Below the pieces are notes generated by a model. The model made no database searches. It was not told where the DNA came from and was given only the letters and a program-made list of their open reading frames with translations. Positions 52,246 through 61,859 of a stretch of DNA of 64,000 nt are shown piece after piece (positions within the stretch are counted from its first letter, which is position 1; the number at the start of each line of letters is the position of its first letter). A program made the translations under genes and the position numbers. Origin of the DNA: Desulfobacteraceae bacterium (GTDB taxonomy: Bacteria > Desulfobacterota > Desulfobacteria > Desulfobacterales > Desulfosalsimonadaceae). The stretch is taken from the NCBI GenBank assembly GCA_011389935.1, contig JAABTJ010000003.1, positions 1 through 64,000 on the forward strand, written 5' to 3'.

Positions 52246-52854
52246 ATGGGAATGGCAATGAAAAACGCATACGCGCTGATCGGCATGTCACTGGTTGCGA
52301 TCCTGATTGCCTTCACATGGTGGACGTTTTACCGGGACATTCCCGTGGATCCTGTTGAAATCGATTACACGGACGAAGCGTATGCCTGGAAAGCGGTTAT
52401 CGGTTCCGGCAGGGGGGATTTTCTTGTTCGGGGCGAAAAAATCGACGAGATCAACCATGACATCCAAAAACTGATTTTCGCCGTCAACCGGTCGGGGAAA
52501 AAACCGGAGCGCTTCCAACCTCCGGACGACGAAGAACCCCTGTCTTTGCCAAAACTGAAATTTCTGGACCAGCAGGGGGGGATCGTCACGGTTGCGGTCA
52601 TCAACGGAGAGTACCTGACCCAGCGGATGGGGACGACCGGTGCCCATGCGTTCATGGCAACGGCCACATTCACCCTGACCGAACACGAGGATATCGATGC
52701 CGTAAACTTTGTGTTCCAGGAAGGGGATCACGCAATTCCGGGCATCTATCGGAGAGACATGTTCCGAAAATACTGGAAAGTCAAAATTAATGGCGCCGTA
52801 AAAAGTCCAATATCTGCGTTACGCGTGATTTCTCAGAATTTCACGTACGGCTAA
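52246..52854 (+). CDS. TRAP-operon membrane-anchored protein, C-terminus altered by repeat E
   Basis: 202 residues, not confidently recognised. An N-terminal membrane segment (MKNAYALIGMSLVAILIAFTWW) is followed by a soluble domain with TQRMGTTGAHAFMATATFTLTEHEDIDAVNFVFQEGDHAIPGIY. The LTE and beta-alternating pattern faintly resembles the GerMN fold. The last 22 residues and the stop are encoded by repeat copy E, so the natural C-terminus appears truncated or replaced. Starts 39 bp after the permease, probably co-transcribed. Start ambiguous: ATG at 52246, 52252 or 52258. Confidence 0.6.
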   Translation: MGMAMKNAYALIGMSLVAILIAFTWWTFYRDIPVDPVEIDYTDEAYAWKAVIGSGRGDFLVRGEKIDEINHDIQKLIFAVNRSGKKPERFQPPDDEEPLSLPKLKFLDQQGGIVTVAVINGEYLTQRMGTTGAHAFMATATFTLTEHEDIDAVNFVFQEGDHAIPGIYRRDMFRKYWKVKINGAVKSPISALRVISQNFTYG

Positions 52855-52942
52855 GTACCCTGCATTCTTCGAAATCACGCAAGCCTTGATCTTGAACTTT
52901 TTACGGCGCCATCTGAAAATCGACTTTTTAGGAGTTCATCAA
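52788..52942 (+). repeat. MITE-like repeat family 1, copy E
   Basis: 155 bp, running from TTAATGGCGCCGTAAAAAGT to the right terminus CTTTTTAGGAGTTCATCAA, with the same interior as the other copies. The left end lies inside the upstream reading frame. It ends about 40 bp before the stop of the ABC ATPase gene on the other strand. Confidence 0.9.
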
Positions 52943-52981
52943 AATGGATACCGGCCCCGAAATGGAATCCACACAAGTTTT

Positions 52982-53974
52982 TCACGCCTGGGAGTAAAGA
53001 TGGCACATCACTTGGTGCCCGTCTTTCTCCATGACATTTGGCGCGGTGTGCCTGCAGACCGGCATCACCTCGGGGCACCGCGGATGAAAGCGGCATCCTT
53101 CCGGCGGGGATGCGGGAGACGGCGGTTCCCCCCGGACCGCATCGGATGCGATATGCTTCCCCCCGGCCACCGGGACGGCTGCAATCAGTGCCCGTGTATA
53201 GGGATGCAGCGGATTGCGGACGATGTCCGCCGTGTTTCCGAATTCCACGATCTGGCCGAGGTACATGACCGCCACCCGGTCTGCGATATTGCTGACCACG
53301 CTCAAATCATGGGAAATAAACAGATACGACAGCCGGTGGTCTTTCTGGAGCTTCAAAAACAGGTTGATGACCTGCGCCTGCACGGAAACATCGAGGGCAC
53401 TGACCGCCTCATCGCATATGATCAAGTCCGGCTTCAAGGACAGGGCCCGGGCAATACTGATACGCTGACGCTGTCCGCCGGAAAACTCGTGGGGCCAGCG
53501 GTATATGGCGTCCCGGTTCATCCCCACCTCGCCTAACAGCCGCGCAGCATGCTCCTGTTTGGAACCCTCGACCATGCCAAACTGCACCAGCCCTTCCGTA
53601 ACGATATCCATGACATTCATCCGGGGGTTCAGCGAGGAAAGCGGATCCTGGAAAACCACCTGGATGTGCCGCCGGAGCCGGTTCATTTGCCGGCGACCAA
53701 GGGTCGGAATCGAAACGCCGTCAAATACGATATCTCCTGCCGTCGCCTGCTCCAGCCCGAGCAGCGTCCGGCCGAGCGTGGTCTTGCCGCACCCGGACTC
53801 GCCGACCAGGCCAAGGGTTTCATTCCGGTCAAGGACAAAAGAAATCCCGTCCACCGCACGGACGTATCCGTCGGTAATCGAAAACAGCCCCCGTTTTATG
53901 GGAAACCACGTCTTGAGGTCCCTGACCTCAAGAAGCGGGGCTTTCACCGGGGTGGGTTTACGCGTTTCGGGCAT
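52982..53974 (-). CDS. Peptide/nickel ABC transporter ATP-binding protein (OppF type)
   Basis: 330 residues. Walker A GESGCGKTTL, Q-loop VFQDPLSSLNPRMNV, signature SGGQRQRISIARAL, Walker B LIICDEAVSALD, and the H-loop SHDLSVV are intact. A C-terminal cysteine set (CRFHPRCPEVMPVC) matches the iron-sulfur/zinc-binding tail of OppD/DppD/OppF-family ATPases. It overlaps the oppD-like gene by 17 bp. E. coli YejF is a fused ATPase; here the two halves are separate genes. AGGGGGG ribosome-binding site before the ATG at 53974. Confidence 0.93.
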   Translation of the reverse strand: MPETRKPTPVKAPLLEVRDLKTWFPIKRGLFSITDGYVRAVDGISFVLDRNETLGLVGESGCGKTTLGRTLLGLEQATAGDIVFDGVSIPTLGRRQMNRLRRHIQVVFQDPLSSLNPRMNVMDIVTEGLVQFGMVEGSKQEHAARLLGEVGMNRDAIYRWPHEFSGGQRQRISIARALSLKPDLIICDEAVSALDVSVQAQVINLFLKLQKDHRLSYLFISHDLSVVSNIADRVAVMYLGQIVEFGNTADIVRNPLHPYTRALIAAVPVAGGKHIASDAVRGEPPSPASPPEGCRFHPRCPEVMPVCRHTAPNVMEKDGHQVMCHLYSQA

Positions 53975-54944
53975 CTTCCCCCCTATAAAGAAAGCATGCC
54001 GCAAAATGCCCTTCCCCGACACTTCGCAATTCCGGCGTATTTTCCCGGCAGACGTCAAATACGTGCTCACAACGGTCCTGAAAATGGCACCCCCGGGGAT
54101 AGTCAAAAGGGGACGGTACCTGGCCGGGAATTGCCTGCAGACGGGTTTTATCAACGGAAAGCCTGGGAATCGCCGCAAGCAGGCCGGTGGTATACGGGTG
54201 GGCAGGCCTGTTGAAAACATCCTGCCTGGACCCGCTTTCAACGATCCGCGAGGCGTACATGACCGACACCCGGTCGCACATCTCCCATACCACGCCCATG
54301 TCATGGGTAATGAGCAGCAGGGAGGTGTCGTTTTGCTTCATCTCCCGGATCAGGGAAAAAATCTGCGCCTGGGTAGTCACGTCAAGGGCGGTCGTGGGTT
54401 CGTCCGCGATCACCAGGGAAGGCGACAGCATCAGTGCCATGGCGATCATAATCCGCTGCTGCATGCCCCCGGAAAGCTGAAAAGGATAAGCGTACATGCG
54501 TTCTTCCGCATCCGGCAATCCGACTTTTGACAGCCATTCGCGGGCATAGGCCCAGGCCTCTTTGTTGGATACATCCCGGTGAAAACGGATCCCTTCCACC
54601 ATCTGCCGGCCGATCCGGTGCAGGGGCGACAGGGCGGAAAGAGGCTCCTGGAATATCATGCTGATAGCGGCCCCGCGAACCTGCCGCAAAACCGCCGGTT
54701 TCTGGAGAAGCAAATCCATGTTGTCGAAAAGAATGCGTCCGGAGGAGATATGACCCGGCGGCGAGGGGATAAGACGGGTAATACCCAAAGCGGTAACCGA
54801 TTTACCGCAGCCCGACTCTCCGACCAATCCCACGGACTCCCCGCGTCCGATGGAAAAGGAAACATCGTCGACCGCGTGAAACGATCCCTCATCCGTGTCG
54901 AATCGGACCGAGAGGTGTTGTATGTCAATCAATGGCGCTATCAT
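53958..54944 (-). CDS. Peptide/nickel ABC transporter ATP-binding protein (OppD type)
   Basis: 328 residues. Walker A GESGCGKSVTALG, Q-loop IFQEPLSALSP, signature LSGGMQQRIMIAMAL, Walker B LVIADEPTTALD and an H-loop THDMGVV are intact. The C-terminal cysteine-rich tail CHFQDRCEHVFDVC matches the OppD-type domain. It pairs with the OppF-type gene downstream and two permeases upstream to make a four-subunit Yej/Opp-like importer. The substrate is probably peptides; no solute-binding protein gene is in the window. Confidence 0.93.
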   Translation of the reverse strand: MIAPLIDIQHLSVRFDTDEGSFHAVDDVSFSIGRGESVGLVGESGCGKSVTALGITRLIPSPPGHISSGRILFDNMDLLLQKPAVLRQVRGAAISMIFQEPLSALSPLHRIGRQMVEGIRFHRDVSNKEAWAYAREWLSKVGLPDAEERMYAYPFQLSGGMQQRIMIAMALMLSPSLVIADEPTTALDVTTQAQIFSLIREMKQNDTSLLLITHDMGVVWEMCDRVSVMYASRIVESGSRQDVFNRPAHPYTTGLLAAIPRLSVDKTRLQAIPGQVPSPFDYPRGCHFQDRCEHVFDVCRENTPELRSVGEGHFAACFLYRGEDARNA

Positions 54945-55022
54945 AAACGATTCTTTCCGGCAAACCCCTCTTGCAAAACCTGTTGACGGCGGCAAGACAA
55001 CAGCCCTTTTCCGCCATAGCCG

Positions 55023-56612
55023 CTAGGCCATGCGGCTGTATTGCCTGGGATCATACGCGTTTCTAACGCCCTCGCCGATGAACACCCCAAGGAGCATCAC
55101 CGTAAACAAGGCAAGGGAGGGATAAAGGATGAGCCACCAGGCCCACCGGTACTGCTGCGCCTGAAAAATCATTTCCCCCCAGGACGGCGTTGGCGGGGGC
55201 ATGCCGAATCCCAGGTAATCCAGGGCAGCAAGCGCACCAATGGCGCCGACCAGGGAAAAGGGGAAAAAAGTGATCACCGGCACCAATGCATTGGGGAGAA
55301 TATGCCGGACAATAATTTTTCGGGTCGGAATCCCCATGCACCTTGCGGCTTCCACGAACGGCCGGCTGCGAAGGTTCAAAAATTCCGCCCGCATGTAATA
55401 AGAGATGCCGATCCAGTTGAAAAGACCGTATATAACTAACAGCAGGATAAAACTGCGGCCGTAAATCGAGCCCATGAGGATCATGACATATAAAAACGGC
55501 AGGGCGCTCCAGATCTCTATGAAGCGCTGGGCGGTAATATCGATTTTTCCGCCGTAATACCCCTGCAGGGACCCGGTAAGGATGCCGAGCATCATGGAGA
55601 ATCCCACGAGAAGAAATCCGAAGGAGAGCGAAATGCGAAGACCGTAAAAAATCCTGGCCAGAACATCCCGGCCGGCGGAATCGAGCCCAAGGGGGTGGCC
55701 TGCAACCGGGGGAAACGGGAATCGAACATCCGTTTTCACATAGGAAACCCGGTACTGCCGGTCGCCGGCAACAATCCGCCGGTCGTCTACGGGCTCTTCA
55801 AAACGCTTCAGCACCAGGCTTTCCAAAAGGGCACGCTCCTCTGCGTCGATTTCCTCCCATACGCCAGGCAGGGGAATCACGGCATCGAGATCCCGATCAA
55901 AGACCGCTTCATCGATTTGACCGTCACTGTTTCCTGGCACCTCCCGAAAAATCAGGCGCAGGGTTTCCGGCGGCCGATCACGGGGCGTATAAGTGGACAC
56001 AGACACATCGAATACCTTGCCGCCCCGGGATATGCGAACTTCCTCGTAAGCGGCCCGCCGGTTGTCAAAACGCCTTTCAATGGCTTCCCTGAATTGCGCC
56101 GGGAAGTCAAAGGACGCCCATAGATTGGCCTGCCCGGCCGCAACGGCATCCGCGTCCATGAAAAACCCGATAAAGCGGCCATCCACCGCACTCCCCCCCC
56201 GCGTTATATCGAGCGTGCCAACCCGGACCACGGGCGTAAACTGCAAGGTCACTTCGTCATCCACCGCGATCGTATCGGCACGTACCGTTTCGTAGGGGCC
56301 GTAGGGATGCGGCGGAAAAATCATGGTATTTCCGGGATTTTCCGAAAATACCGGTTCCTGCTGAAGCAACTTGTAATCGGGGCGCGTCTCTTCTCCGTCA
56401 ATCAGAAAAGCAGACTCCGGATAATATGTAACCAGTGGGAAATACGACTTTCCTTCAAAGCGGACATATAACGGAATACCGTTGCAGAGCAGTTCCGCGG
56501 CAAGGCTCAGGAGGAAAAGAAATAACAGTACCCAGAAGGAATAATAGGCGCGCCGGTTTTCAGAAAACCGGGACAGGCGTTTTTGAGTTACCGGATTTTT
56601 TATAATGCCCAT
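55023..56612 (-). CDS. yejE: Peptide ABC transporter permease, YejE-like with large insert
   Basis: 529 residues, far longer than E. coli YejE (about 341). An N-terminal membrane segment (about 24-44) is followed by a roughly 260-residue extracytoplasmic region rich in aromatic and acidic residues. The conserved permease core then starts with HPLGLDSAGRDVLARIFYGLRISLSFGFLLVG and includes the cytoplasmic EAA-type loop (EAARCMGIPTRKIIVRHILPNALVPVI) and five membrane segments. The insert is too long for a loop and probably forms a separate domain, perhaps replacing part of a binding protein's job. Its stop lies 78 bp before the oppD-like start. Confidence 0.9.
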   Translation of the reverse strand: MGIIKNPVTQKRLSRFSENRRAYYSFWVLLFLFLLSLAAELLCNGIPLYVRFEGKSYFPLVTYYPESAFLIDGEETRPDYKLLQQEPVFSENPGNTMIFPPHPYGPYETVRADTIAVDDEVTLQFTPVVRVGTLDITRGGSAVDGRFIGFFMDADAVAAGQANLWASFDFPAQFREAIERRFDNRRAAYEEVRISRGGKVFDVSVSTYTPRDRPPETLRLIFREVPGNSDGQIDEAVFDRDLDAVIPLPGVWEEIDAEERALLESLVLKRFEEPVDDRRIVAGDRQYRVSYVKTDVRFPFPPVAGHPLGLDSAGRDVLARIFYGLRISLSFGFLLVGFSMMLGILTGSLQGYYGGKIDITAQRFIEIWSALPFLYVMILMGSIYGRSFILLLVIYGLFNWIGISYYMRAEFLNLRSRPFVEAARCMGIPTRKIIVRHILPNALVPVITFFPFSLVGAIGALAALDYLGFGMPPPTPSWGEMIFQAQQYRWAWWLILYPSLALFTVMLLGVFIGEGVRNAYDPRQYSRMA

Positions 56613-56683
56613 ATGCGTCTATACAAGATAGCTGATTTCTGTAATTCGCGGCATCCAGGGATCAAATGGGTTTTCCGGATAAA

Positions 56684-57724
56684 TCACTGCCGCTGAAAAT
56701 TGATCCGGGGATCAATCAGAACATAGCACAAATCCGACACGATATTTCCCAAAAGCCCCAGTACCGAGGTCAGGGCCAGGATCCCCATAAAAACCGGGTA
56801 ATCCCGTCCGACAATGGCCTCCAGGCTCAACCGTCCCATGCCCGGTATTTCGAAAACCTGCTCTATGATCACTGAACCGGCAAACATAACGGTCAAAATG
56901 GCGCCAATGCCGGTGGCTATGGGAATTAGCGAATTTCTGACCGCATGCCCCCATATGGCCCTGGAATAGGAACCCCCCTTGGCCAGAACGGTTCGGACGT
57001 AATCTTTGCTGATCTGCTCGATCAGTGAATTTTTCATCAAGAGGGTGAGAATGGCAAAATTGCCGATGACATAGCAGAGCACCGGAAGAAACATGTGCAT
57101 GAAAATGTCCTGTATTCTGCCCAGTGTATCCAGACGGGAATACGCATCGGAGTGGAAGCCGGAAGCCGGAAAGATATCCCACAGGCCGTCCACGGTTCCA
57201 CTGAAAAGCATCTTCAGAATCATGCCAAGGGCGAATGGCGGAATCGCATACCCCACAAAGACGATAATGCTCGACGTAACGTCAAACAGGCTGTTGTGTC
57301 GAAGCGCCTTTATAATCCCCAATGGAATGCAGATCAGGTAGGACAGGAGCAGCCCGGTCACGCCAAAGATCATGGAAACCTTGAACCGGTCGCGGATCAA
57401 CTCCCAGGCGGTTCGGTCGGGATACCGGTAGGAGGTCATCCGCATGCCGACCTTGTCATCTATGAGCCACTTCTTATAGCGGAGGTAAAAAGGTTGGTCA
57501 AAACCGTAGTAGCGCTCAATCTCCTGGCGCTGCCGCTCGGTGATGCTTTCCGCGCTGCCGGCGGAACGCTGCTCCCCTTCACCGATCCCCTTCATTCCCA
57601 TAATGGCCTGCTCTACAGGGCCGCCCGGAACAAACTGGATCAAGCCGAAACAGAGCAGCGTAATCCCGATAAAGGTAGGGATTACAAGAAAAATTCGTTT
57701 TATGAAATAATCGATTCTTTCCAT
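56684..57724 (-). CDS. yejB: Peptide ABC transporter permease, YejB-like
   Basis: 346 residues. N-terminal IKRIFLVIPTFIGITLLCFGLIQFVPGGPVEQAIMG is typical of YejB, as are YYGFDQPFYLRYKKWL, the VGYAIPPFALGMILKMLF segment and the C-terminal DYPVFMGILALTSVLGLLGNIVSDLCYVLIDPRINF. Six membrane segments and the EAA loop (KDYVRTVLAKGGSYSRAIWGHAVRNSLIPI) are visible. First gene of the ABC operon; the E. coli order A-B-E-F would put the binding protein yejA upstream, but none is present in the 250-bp gap to rpsI. Confidence 0.93.
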   Translation of the reverse strand: MERIDYFIKRIFLVIPTFIGITLLCFGLIQFVPGGPVEQAIMGMKGIGEGEQRSAGSAESITERQRQEIERYYGFDQPFYLRYKKWLIDDKVGMRMTSYRYPDRTAWELIRDRFKVSMIFGVTGLLLSYLICIPLGIIKALRHNSLFDVTSSIIVFVGYAIPPFALGMILKMLFSGTVDGLWDIFPASGFHSDAYSRLDTLGRIQDIFMHMFLPVLCYVIGNFAILTLLMKNSLIEQISKDYVRTVLAKGGSYSRAIWGHAVRNSLIPIATGIGAILTVMFAGSVIIEQVFEIPGMGRLSLEAIVGRDYPVFMGILALTSVLGLLGNIVSDLCYVLIDPRINFQRQ

Positions 57725-57908
57725 GGCAAAAGGAAATCGAGGCCCGGGATTTATTCAAAGCCCTGTTTACAGACAGGTGGAAAAGGTACGGAGTTGTCAT
57801 TATTACCGCATCCACGGCATCTTTTCAAGACAATTAATGATTTACTGAAAACGTCAGGGAATGAAACTTACAAGGGTGAACGGGCTGCGGCGGGAATAAA
57901 GGGCCGGG

Positions 57909-57946
57909 AAAAAAGGGGTATAACTCCAGATCGAATCATACCCCTT
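57909..57946 (-). terminator. Intrinsic terminator of rplM-rpsI
   Basis: Arms AAGGGGTAT (57913-57921) and ATACCCCTT (57938-57946) form a 9-bp stem. On the leftward strand the stem is followed directly by a run of six T residues (complement of 57909-57914). It lies about 30 bp past the rpsI stop codon and separates it from the ABC operon. Confidence 0.85.
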
Positions 57947-57974
57947 CCTGATAATGGATTTTTGTACGTATATT

Positions 57975-58367
57975 TTACCGCTTGGAGAACTGGAACCGGG
58001 CGCGGGCACCGCGCTGACCGTATTTTTTCCGCTCCTTGCTCCGCGGGTCGCGTTTGACCAGGCCGGCTTTTTTCAACACCACCCGGAAATCCGGGTTGGA
58101 CTGGAAAAGCGCCTTTGTTATACCATGGCGTATCGCGCCTGCCTGCCCCAGAATACCGCCGCCCTTGACGCTCACCTTGATATCGAATTCACCGGTCGTG
58201 TTGGTTAATGCGAAAGGCTGCATGATCATCTCGCGCGCCGATGCCAGCCCGAAGTATTCCTCCACCGGCTTGCTGTTGATGGTCACCTCGCCCGTGCCGG
58301 GCTTCAACCATGTTCTGGCGACCGACATCTTCCGTTTACCGGTTGCGTAAAAAAGCTGTTCTGCCAT
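57975..58367 (-). CDS. rpsI: Ribosomal protein S9
   Basis: 130 residues of full length. N-terminal FYATGKRKMSVARTWLKPGTG, then GGGILGQAGAIRHGITKAL, and the C-terminal basic tail RSKERKKYGQRGARARFQFSKR that reaches the P-site tRNA. Follows rplM by 49 bp in the usual rplM-rpsI order and is followed by a terminator. Confidence 0.98.
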   Translation of the reverse strand: MAEQLFYATGKRKMSVARTWLKPGTGEVTINSKPVEEYFGLASAREMIMQPFALTNTTGEFDIKVSVKGGGILGQAGAIRHGITKALFQSNPDFRVVLKKAGLVKRDPRSKERKKYGQRGARARFQFSKR

Positions 58368-58416
58368 TTATCCCCCACATATGAAATAATATTTCCCGTC
58401 TTTACACAAGAAGGCG

Positions 58417-58851
58417 CTACAAAGTGAACGGTTCCGGCTGCTGGGCGTCGTGCGGATGCTGATCGCCGGCATAAACTTTCAGTTTTTTCAACATCGAATA
58501 GCCGAGGCTGTTTTTTGGAAGCATCCCTTTGACAGCAAGCCGGATCAAATCTTCCGGCCGCTTTACAAGAAGCTTTTCCGCGGTCGTCTCTTTTAACCCG
58601 CCAATGTACCCGCTGTGGCGATAGTACGTTTTTTGAAGCCATTTACGCCCTGTCAGGCGCACCTTGTCGGCATTGATAACGATGACAAAGTCGCCGGTAT
58701 CAACGTTCGGGGTAAACATCGGGTTGTGCTTGCCCCTCAGGCGGTGGGCCACGACAGAGGCCAGTCTTCCGAGAACAAGATCCCTGGCGTCAACCACGTA
58801 CCACTTTCGCCCGACTTCGCCTTTTCTGGCACTTTTCGTATATTTTTTCAA
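58417..58851 (-). CDS. rplM: Ribosomal protein L13 (TTG start)
   Basis: 144 residues: [29 protein letters not shown], the nucleotide-like [28 protein letters not shown] and a [21 protein letters not shown] core, all typical of L13. No ATG fits the expected N-terminus; the frame begins with TTG (58851) before [19 protein letters not shown], and GGAG lies nine bases upstream. The longer in-frame reading would add unrelated residues. A TTG start in a ribosomal protein gene may limit translation. Confidence 0.95.
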   Translation of the reverse strand: MKKYTKSARKGEVGRKWYVVDARDLVLGRLASVVAHRLRGKHNPMFTPNVDTGDFVIVINADKVRLTGRKWLQKTYYRHSGYIGGLKETTAEKLLVKRPEDLIRLAVKGMLPKNSLGYSMLKKLKVYAGDQHPHDAQQPEPFTL

Positions 58852-58998
58852 TTTCCTTATCTCCTGTGCGTAATATAATCTGAAATATGTAGCGAAAACA
58901 CCTCTTGCTGTCAAGGAAAAAACAGCGTAAATTCGAATGCACGGAAAATACTTTTCCCCAAAACACCAGGTCGGTATTTGCTCAGGAAAGGCGGTAAT

Positions 58999-59607
58999 AT
59001 GACAAATCTTGAAGTAGAGGTCAAGTTTTATCTCGAAGATATCGGGGATGCCCGGAACAGAATTGGAAAGGCAGGCGGCGTATTTGAAAAAAAAGAAAAG
59101 GAAAACAACCTCCGCTTTGAGGACGAACAGTTCAGCCTGATTAAAAATGGCGCCCTGCTGCGCCTTCGGCACACGGATGGAAAAACCCTTTTGACATACA
59201 AGGGGAAAGTGAAGCACCCGGCAGCAGGATGCAAAGTTTACGACGAACGGGAAGTCACGGTATCCGATCTGGATGAAATGACAAACATCCTGGCTTTTAT
59301 CGGGTACAGGCCGGTCCAGCGCTACGAAAAGATCCGGGAAACATGGCGCCTCGAAGGCGCCCTGCTCTGCCTGGATACCATGCCTTACGGCAACTTCATT
59401 GAAATCGAGGGGGAACCGGGGGGCATCCGAAAAATCGCCGGGATGACAGGCTTTGACTGGAAGAACCGGATACTGACCAATTACCTGGCCATTTTCGAAA
59501 AACTAAAAGAGAAATTCAACCTGGATTTCAATGATGTGACATTTGACAACTTCAAAAACACGGACATTGATTTCAAAAAATGCCTTCACTGGTTTGTCGA
59601 AGGGTAG
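58999..59607 (+). CDS. CYTH-domain protein (class IV adenylate cyclase/triphosphatase-like)
   Basis: 202 residues. The CYTH signature [10 protein letters not shown] (ExExK) opens the protein, followed by [17 protein letters not shown] and the acidic strand [10 protein letters not shown]. Near the C-terminus the [30 protein letters not shown] segment forms the other half of the eight-stranded tunnel. Family members act on triphosphorylated substrates (thiamine triphosphate, inorganic triphosphate) or make cyclic AMP; CyaB-like members are of similar size. The activity cannot be told apart from sequence. AAGGCGG ribosome-binding site. Divergent from rplM, convergent with ruvB. Confidence 0.88.
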   Translation: MTNLEVEVKFYLEDIGDARNRIGKAGGVFEKKEKENNLRFEDEQFSLIKNGALLRLRHTDGKTLLTYKGKVKHPAAGCKVYDEREVTVSDLDEMTNILAFIGYRPVQRYEKIRETWRLEGALLCLDTMPYGNFIEIEGEPGGIRKIAGMTGFDWKNRILTNYLAIFEKLKEKFNLDFNDVTFDNFKNTDIDFKKCLHWFVEG

Positions 59608-59661
59608 GAAACTGGCAGGGTTGGGGGGAAAATATTCTCTTTCATGTAAAAACATTCATCC

Positions 59662-60702
59662 TCAAGTCGAAGCGCATCCCCTGTCCCATCCCATATGGGC
59701 AAAGGCCGCCTCCGAAGCCCTCCTGCCCGAGGATGTGCGGACCACCAGCCCTATTTTCAGCAAAAACGGCTCCACCACGTCCACCAGCGTATCGGTTTCT
59801 TCCTGCAGGGTGGCGGCCACCGCCTCGATACCCACCGGTCCGCCATTGTAATACGTGATAATGGTATCCAGATACTGCCGATCAAGGGGGGTCAGGCCAA
59901 GGGCGTCAACCCCTTCCAGCTCCAGGGCCTCTACCACTGCGGCCCTGTCGATATGACCATGAGACTTTACCTGTGCATAATCGCGCACCCTTTTCAGGAG
60001 ACGATTTGCGATACGCGGCGTTCCGCGGGAACGCATGGCGAGTTCCACGGCGCCGTCCCCGTCGATCGTCTGGTTGAGCAGCTCGGCGCTTCTGCGCACG
60101 ATGGTCTCGAGATCTTCCGTGGAATAGAAATCCAGGTTCCGGAAAATCCCGAACCGATGGCGAAGCGGTGACGAGAGAAGGCCGACCCGTGTCGTTGCGC
60201 CGACAAGCACAAACTGCTTGAGGCGGAACCGGTGGCTGCGGGCATGCATTCCCTTGTCAAATACAAAATCGATGCAGAAATCCTCCATGGCCGGATACAG
60301 CAATTCTTCCACGGACCTGGACAGGCGATGAATCTCGTCGATAAAAAAAACATCCCCGTTTTCAAGCTGGGTAAGCATGCCAATCAGGTCGCCGCCTTTT
60401 TCCAGGGCGGGGCCCGATGTCACCATCAGCTTCCCCCCGATTTCGTTGGAAATAATATGGGCCAGGGTGGTTTTCCCCAACCCCGGGGGACCGTGAAAAA
60501 GCACGTGATCAAGTATTTCGTTTCTCTGACGCGCCGCCTCAATACCGATTTTAAGGGTTTCGATGGTCTTTTTCTGGCCGATGTACTGGCAGAGCTTCTT
60601 CGGGCGCAGGGAGACGATTTCCGGTTCGCTGTCCATGGGGAGGTTTTCGCTGTCAACGATTTTGCGCCCGAGATTTGAAAATGTAAACCCGTCTGTACTC
60701 AT
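59662..60702 (-). CDS. ruvB: Holliday junction DNA helicase RuvB
   Basis: 346 residues. Walker [13 protein letters not shown], Walker [16 protein letters not shown], sensor [19 protein letters not shown] with the arginine finger, and the C-terminal winged-helix region with [22 protein letters not shown]. Motor of branch migration at Holliday junctions with RuvA. Overlaps ruvA by 4 bp. Last gene of the ruvC-ruvA-ruvB operon. Confidence 0.98.
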   Translation of the reverse strand: MSTDGFTFSNLGRKIVDSENLPMDSEPEIVSLRPKKLCQYIGQKKTIETLKIGIEAARQRNEILDHVLFHGPPGLGKTTLAHIISNEIGGKLMVTSGPALEKGGDLIGMLTQLENGDVFFIDEIHRLSRSVEELLYPAMEDFCIDFVFDKGMHARSHRFRLKQFVLVGATTRVGLLSSPLRHRFGIFRNLDFYSTEDLETIVRRSAELLNQTIDGDGAVELAMRSRGTPRIANRLLKRVRDYAQVKSHGHIDRAAVVEALELEGVDALGLTPLDRQYLDTIITYYNGGPVGIEAVAATLQEETDTLVDVVEPFLLKIGLVVRTSSGRRASEAAFAHMGWDRGCAST

Positions 60703-61346
60703 TGATGTCCTTCACCGGCGATCCGTCCGCCCCTGTATACTTCCTCAAAAAGGGATTCCGGATCGGCAATTGAGGGGTTTCGGGTCATTGCCGCCGCAAC
60801 CATTTCCCGTGCTTCAAAGGGTTTGTACCCGAGCCTGGAAACCAGCACGTCGATCACCTGGGCGGCAGCCTCCTTTTCAACGGTCATGCCCCCGACGTCT
60901 TCGCGTTGTTCCACCACTTTTCGGAACGCTCCGAATTTACCGGTTTTCCCCTGCAGCGTGGCGACGATCTTGTTGGCCATCCGCTCCCCGATGCCGCTCA
61001 GCTGCTTCAGCACGCCGGTATCCCTGGATTCAATTGCCGCAGCGATCTCTTCCACCGGAAGGGTCATGGCTTTTACTGCTTTGAGGGGGCCTATGGTTTC
61101 CACGGAGATGAATATTTCAAAAAATTCCCGCTCCGCTTCCCGGTTGAACCCAATCAACACGGGGCGGGGGCTGCGCTCCGTCTGGTGAAAATAGATGTAG
61201 AGGGAGAGTTCATCGTCAACGCTGTTGTTCTCAAGGCTGTTCATCACAAACGCCGGCACGAGCACTTCATAGCCGACATGGTTGACCAGCAGCCAGATGC
61301 GGTCTGTTTCCTTTTTGAGCAGCCGGCCTTCCAGGTAAGCAATCAT
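60699..61346 (-). CDS. ruvA: Holliday junction DNA-binding protein RuvA
   Basis: 215 residues with the OB-fold N-domain ([31 protein letters not shown]), two HhH motifs (the second with [19 protein letters not shown]), and the C-terminal domain that contacts RuvB ([18 protein letters not shown]). Tetramers hold the junction square and recruit RuvB. Overlaps ruvC and ruvB by 4 bp each. Confidence 0.97.
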   Translation of the reverse strand: MIAYLEGRLLKKETDRIWLLVNHVGYEVLVPAFVMNSLENNSVDDELSLYIYFHQTERSPRPVLIGFNREAEREFFEIFISVETIGPLKAVKAMTLPVEEIAAAIESRDTGVLKQLSGIGERMANKIVATLQGKTGKFGAFRKVVEQREDVGGMTVEKEAAAQVIDVLVSRLGYKPFEAREMVAAAMTRNPSIADPESLFEEVYRGGRIAGEGHQ

Positions 61347-61822
61347 TTTCTTCCGCTCCGGTAAAGGCCCACCAGTGCCAGGGCCAACGCGTCCGATGCA
61401 TGGGAGGGTTTGATGGGGCCCGAATGATTCAGGCGCATGCGAACGCAGGTTTCAAGCTGGACCTTGTCGGCGCTGCCGCTTCCGGTCAATATCTGCTTGG
61501 CTTCCCGGACGGCGATTTCCATGATGGGCAACATGCAATGGCAGGCAGCCAGCAGAATGACGCCGGTCACTTTTCCCAGGGTAATGCCGGACTTGGGATA
61601 TCGGGTAAGGGAAAAAACGTCTTCTACTACCATGAGATCCGGTTGTATATCCTCGACCGCCTTTTTTACCCCGTCGTATATGGCCTTTAAACGCCCGGAA
61701 AGCTCCTGGTCAGCCGACGTCCGGATGGTGCCGAACGCGTAATCCGAAACAGAGAGCATGGATCCTTCCACCATGGCGATGCCGGTCGACGCCAGACCCG
61801 GATCTATCCCGATAACCTTCAT
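61343..61822 (-). CDS. ruvC: Holliday junction resolvase RuvC
   Basis: 159 residues. Catalytic acidic residues appear in GIDPGLASTG (N-terminus), VVEDVF, and the C-terminal SHASDALALAL, the expected D-E-D/D set. Cleaves Holliday junctions. I start at the ATG at 61822 (MKVIGIDPG), the conserved N-terminus; the upstream in-frame extension is not RuvC-like. First gene of ruvCAB, 37 bp after cpoB. Confidence 0.97.
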   Translation of the reverse strand: MKVIGIDPGLASTGIAMVEGSMLSVSDYAFGTIRTSADQELSGRLKAIYDGVKKAVEDIQPDLMVVEDVFSLTRYPKSGITLGKVTGVILLAACHCMLPIMEIAVREAKQILTGSGSADKVQLETCVRMRLNHSGPIKPSHASDALALALVGLYRSGRK

Positions 61823-61859
61823 TCTAAAAACTTCCGCTCCGCCCCGGCAGCCGCCCGGC

